From positions 1 to 7,916 of the forward strand of contig MUKB01000098.1 in the NCBI GenBank assembly GCA_002049785.1: 7,916 bases of DNA. Reading direction: 5' to 3'. This DNA is from Caldifarciminota bacterium 4484_100. GTDB taxonomy: Bacteria > Hydrothermota > Tepidihabitantia > SM23-42. Positions 6,495 through 7,916 of the stretch are shown piece by piece. Each line of letters opens with the position of its first letter. Position 1 is the first letter of the stretch. Under the pieces are notes generated by a model. The model worked only from the letters and a program-made list of their open reading frames with translations, had not been told where the DNA came from and searched no databases. A program made the position numbers and the translations under genes.

Positions 6495-6542
6495 TTTTTC
6501 TGGTTTCTCTGGTTTTTCTCGTTTTTCTGGTTTGTCTGGTTG
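6495..6542 (+). repeat. Tandem array, period 9, core TTTTTCTGG, five units
   Basis: Units TTTTTCTGG (6495), TTTCTCTGG (6504), TTTTTCTCG (6513), TTTTTCTGG (6522) and TTTGTCTGG (6531) follow in exact 9-base register, with a partial TTG after them. Each unit differs from the core at two positions at most. Both strands are strongly biased (pyrimidine-rich on +). Non-coding. Confidence 0.88.
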
Positions 6543-6550
6543 AAAATATT

Positions 6551-6624
6551 GAGATTCTGAAATAAATTCAGAATGACTTTTTCTTTTTCAATTCCGAAAT
6601 TCGAATTCCCAAATCCGAAATGCT
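6551..6624 (+). repeat. Composite repeat unit, copy B (stem-loop, T-rich run, 7-base array)
   Basis: The 8-base arms ATTCTGAA (6554-6561) and TTCAGAAT (6567-6574) form a perfect stem with a 5-base loop and are followed by T-rich sequence to 6588. Five units then run in 7-base register: AATTCCG (6590), AAATTCG (6597), AATTCCC (6604), AAATCCG (6611) and AAATGCT (6618). The layout matches copy A. The stem plus T-rich tail could act as a weak terminator for the antiporter transcript, but the stem is AT-rich and 145 bases past the stop codon. Confidence 0.75.
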
Positions 6625-6645
6625 GTTCAATCCTCTTATGTCAAG

Positions 6646-6656
6646 ACCTGACACCA
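6646..6656 (+). repeat. Direct repeat ACCTGACACCA, right copy
   Basis: Exact second copy of the 11 bases at 6414-6424. Here it is preceded by TGTCAAG. I recall closely similar TGTCAAGACCTGAC strings as dispersed REP-like repeats in other bacterial genomes, sometimes near IS200-like transposases; that is memory only. Confidence 0.7.
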
Positions 6657-6664
6657 TTTAATGC

Positions 6665-6692
6665 TTGATTTTCATAAATTTCTATGTAGAAT
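6665..6692 (+). promoter_or_regulatory. Sigma70-type promoter for the 6700 gene, apparently leaderless
   Basis: TTGATT at 6665-6670 (four of six) and TAGAAT at 6687-6692 (five of six) are separated by 16 bases. The expected start point, about seven bases past the -10 box, is at or next to the GTG start codon at 6700. No Shine-Dalgarno is present. The geometry closely resembles the folK promoter. Confidence 0.55.
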
Positions 6693-6699
6693 CTGATTC

Positions 6700-7443
6700 G
6701 TGAGCGGACATCTGGAAAATATCGAACAGATTCTCACCTATATTCACCGCAATCTCATTCAGGCGTTCATCGACCGCACCTATGCGGGCGGACTGCGGGC
6801 CCAGAATGAAATTAGGGCTAACAACCTCTATTCATATCTTCTTCGAACCATAAACGAGGGGAGTGAAATCAATAATGAAAATCTCAATCAGATTGATGAA
6901 CGCTGTCGTGATGAGTTAAAGGCCGACTTTGAACTGCTGAAAAAGAGGATTCGCATCGGCCTCCTATTAAAGTGGCTACGCGGACCCATCTTTGAAAAAC
7001 TATCCGAGGACCTTCAGCACAAAATAATCTTTCTTGCAACAAGTTATGGTCAGTATCAAACCGCCCAGGTACTCAATGTCGAACGGCCTCCGGTTGAACT
7101 GTCAAAAGATGACCTCAATATTATTGTCAACGAATATAAATTTTTTGAAACCGCACTCATTCTGGCAATAAAAGAAATCAAACGCGCCCAGAAAGAGGAT
7201 TTCGATCCCCAGGATTATACCCAATACTTTCGCTGTGCCATTGTGAGTATCGACAACCTCATCGCCTTCAAAAAAACCGGCCAGCTTAATACCGTGAATT
7301 CATTTCGGGACAAAATTATTGTTGCCACGGTTCTGATTTATCTTCAGGACGAATATATAATAAAAGACGAAGAACTGAACCGTTTTATCAATTTTCTCTT
7401 ATCAATGTATTACCAGTTCCGCGATGAACATTATAATCCATAA
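6700..7443 (+). CDS. Hypothetical protein, probably all-helical and soluble
   Basis: I do not recognise this 247-residue protein. It has no signal peptide, membrane segment, Walker motif, zinc-type cysteine set or helix-turn-helix that I can see. It is rich in charged and aliphatic residues in amphipathic patterns, for example ELLKKRIRIGLLLKWLRG (about 78-95), so an all-alpha cytosolic fold is likely. Only a few glycines and prolines break the helices, notably ERPPVELS (about 128-135), which may separate two helical halves. GTG 6700 is the first possible start after an in-frame TGA at 6694-6696 and sits just behind a promoter-like pair of boxes, suggesting a leaderless mRNA. Codon use looks like that of its neighbours, so it is probably a real resident gene. 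It converges on the UPF0280 gene with 23 bases between the stops. Confidence 0.75.
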   Translation: MSGHLENIEQILTYIHRNLIQAFIDRTYAGGLRAQNEIRANNLYSYLLRTINEGSEINNENLNQIDERCRDELKADFELLKKRIRIGLLLKWLRGPIFEKLSEDLQHKIIFLATSYGQYQTAQVLNVERPPVELSKDDLNIIVNEYKFFETALILAIKEIKRAQKEDFDPQDYTQYFRCAIVSIDNLIAFKKTGQLNTVNSFRDKIIVATVLIYLQDEYIIKDEELNRFINFLLSMYYQFRDEHYNP

Positions 7444-7466
7444 GAAAATCTCCAGCCAGAATAGAC

Positions 7467-7916
7467 CTATTCCAGGGGAACCAGACAGAACCTTCCCCGT
7501 ATCCCCAGACCATCTCCAACAATAACCACCGCACCGAGGATATCAAATACCGAACTGATTTTCTGCAAAACCGGGTAGATATCTGCTCCCTCCTGAATCT
7601 GATTGGCAAATGCAGTTGCATATGTATCCGCAAGGCAGGCATCCTTACATACAATAACCACTGCATCGGCCTGACCAAAACTGAGGGAATGGCCCACCGT
7701 GCCTGAAGATGTGCAGATACCCAGCGGCGTGTCTTCGGGTTCAATCTTCAGACCAACCTTTTCTGAAAGCGGAGAATCACCCGCATATATTGAAATAATC
7801 GCTTCTCTCTTTAAATTCAAATAGACATCACCACCGTTCTCAATGACAATCTCATCTACACCGAACTCCTTTTCAATCGCCACACCGATATCTTGAGCAA
7901 ACAGACCCGCCACCCC
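7467..7916 (-). CDS. UPF0280 family protein (ApbE-like fold), C-terminal part
   Basis: Read from the right edge on the - strand, the frame is open at 7916 and ends with TAG at 7469-7467, giving about 149 residues. The GTG at 7913 reads as an internal valine, since the family continues further upstream (total about 240 residues), so the gene is cut by the window. ENGGDVYL (about 26-33 of the fragment), IYAGDSPLS, and EDTPLGICTSSGTVGHSLSFG (about 60-80) followed by ADAVV are the conserved core of UPF0280. This family is related to ApbE flavin-trafficking proteins and has no settled biochemical role that I know of. No lipobox can be checked because the N-terminus is missing. The partner gene in the operon, if any, would lie to the right of the window. 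Confidence 0.88.
   Translation of the reverse strand, partial: GVAGLFAQDIGVAIEKEFGVDEIVIENGGDVYLNLKREAIISIYAGDSPLSEKVGLKIEPEDTPLGICTSSGTVGHSLSFGQADAVVIVCKDACLADTYATAFANQIQEGADIYPVLQKISSVFDILGAVVIVGDGLGIRGRFCLVPLE

Larger units (their letters stand above)
6409..6699. other. Repeat-rich intergenic spacer, no gene seen
   Basis: The 291 bases between the antiporter and the next gene hold no convincing reading frame. They are a mosaic. An 11-base direct repeat stands at both ends. Inside it are two copies of a stem-loop-like unit followed by a T-rich run and a 7-base repeat array, separated by a 9-base repeat array. A promoter for the next gene lies at the right end. The sub-elements are listed separately. 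Confidence 0.75.

Noticed and set aside
7388..7744. A - strand frame of 118 codons overlapping UPF0280
   Set aside because: The UPF0280 frame carries the conserved family motifs; this one has no recognisable features and runs into the upstream gene.

Overview
The window reads as a stretch of a bacterial chromosome, with a GC content that looks moderate (mid-40s by eye). It has sigma70-type promoter boxes and genes packed on the + strand. PanB carries the GDSAANVFAG variant that I associate with Bacteroidetes-like sequences, and the rest (a PAS/GAF/HD-GYP sensor, a UPF0280 protein, a GHL10-like protein, repeat-rich spacers) would fit an uncultured lineage near the FCB group or candidate divisions such as WOR-3. 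That placement is an inference of low to moderate confidence. I see no rRNA, tRNA, CRISPR array or transposase gene.

Layout: (1) 1-339, the C-terminal end of a GHL10-like glycoside-hydrolase-related protein, cut by the left edge. (2) 358-385, a near-consensus promoter placed so close to the next start codon that the transcript should have almost no leader. (3) 395-2266, a tight cluster of folK (folate), a deoxynucleoside kinase (dNTP salvage) and panB (pantothenate/CoA), with overlapping reading frames. (4) 2282-5029, a 915-residue soluble sensor with four PAS domains, one GAF and a C-terminal HD-GYP domain, starting 15 bases after panB. (5) 5030-5454, a spacer with arrays of degenerate 8-base repeats, then a short, very basic open frame (5218-5451) that lacks a normal in-frame start. 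(6) 5461-6408, a CaCA-family Na+/Ca2+ antiporter. (7) 6409-6699, a spacer built of 7- and 9-base repeat arrays, duplicated stem-loop units and an 11-base direct repeat. (8) 6700-7443, an unrecognised, probably helical soluble protein, again apparently leaderless. (9) 7467-7916 on the - strand, the C-terminal part of a UPF0280 (ApbE-like) protein, convergent with the preceding gene.

How the genes work together: folK, the kinase and panB all supply cofactors or nucleotides. Their overlaps (29 and 7 bases) argue for one translationally coupled transcript from the 358-385 promoter. The sensor may be on the same transcript, which would put a probable cyclic-di-GMP phosphodiesterase with cofactor biosynthesis; that link is positional only. 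The antiporter, the unknown protein and UPF0280 show no clear functional link.

The most unusual material is non-coding. Both spacers hold several unrelated families of degenerate tandem repeats with periods of 7, 8 or 9 bases, mostly in four to six units. I also point out the broken basic ORF and the two leaderless-looking promoters. I did not find a convincing new multi-gene defence or mobile system.
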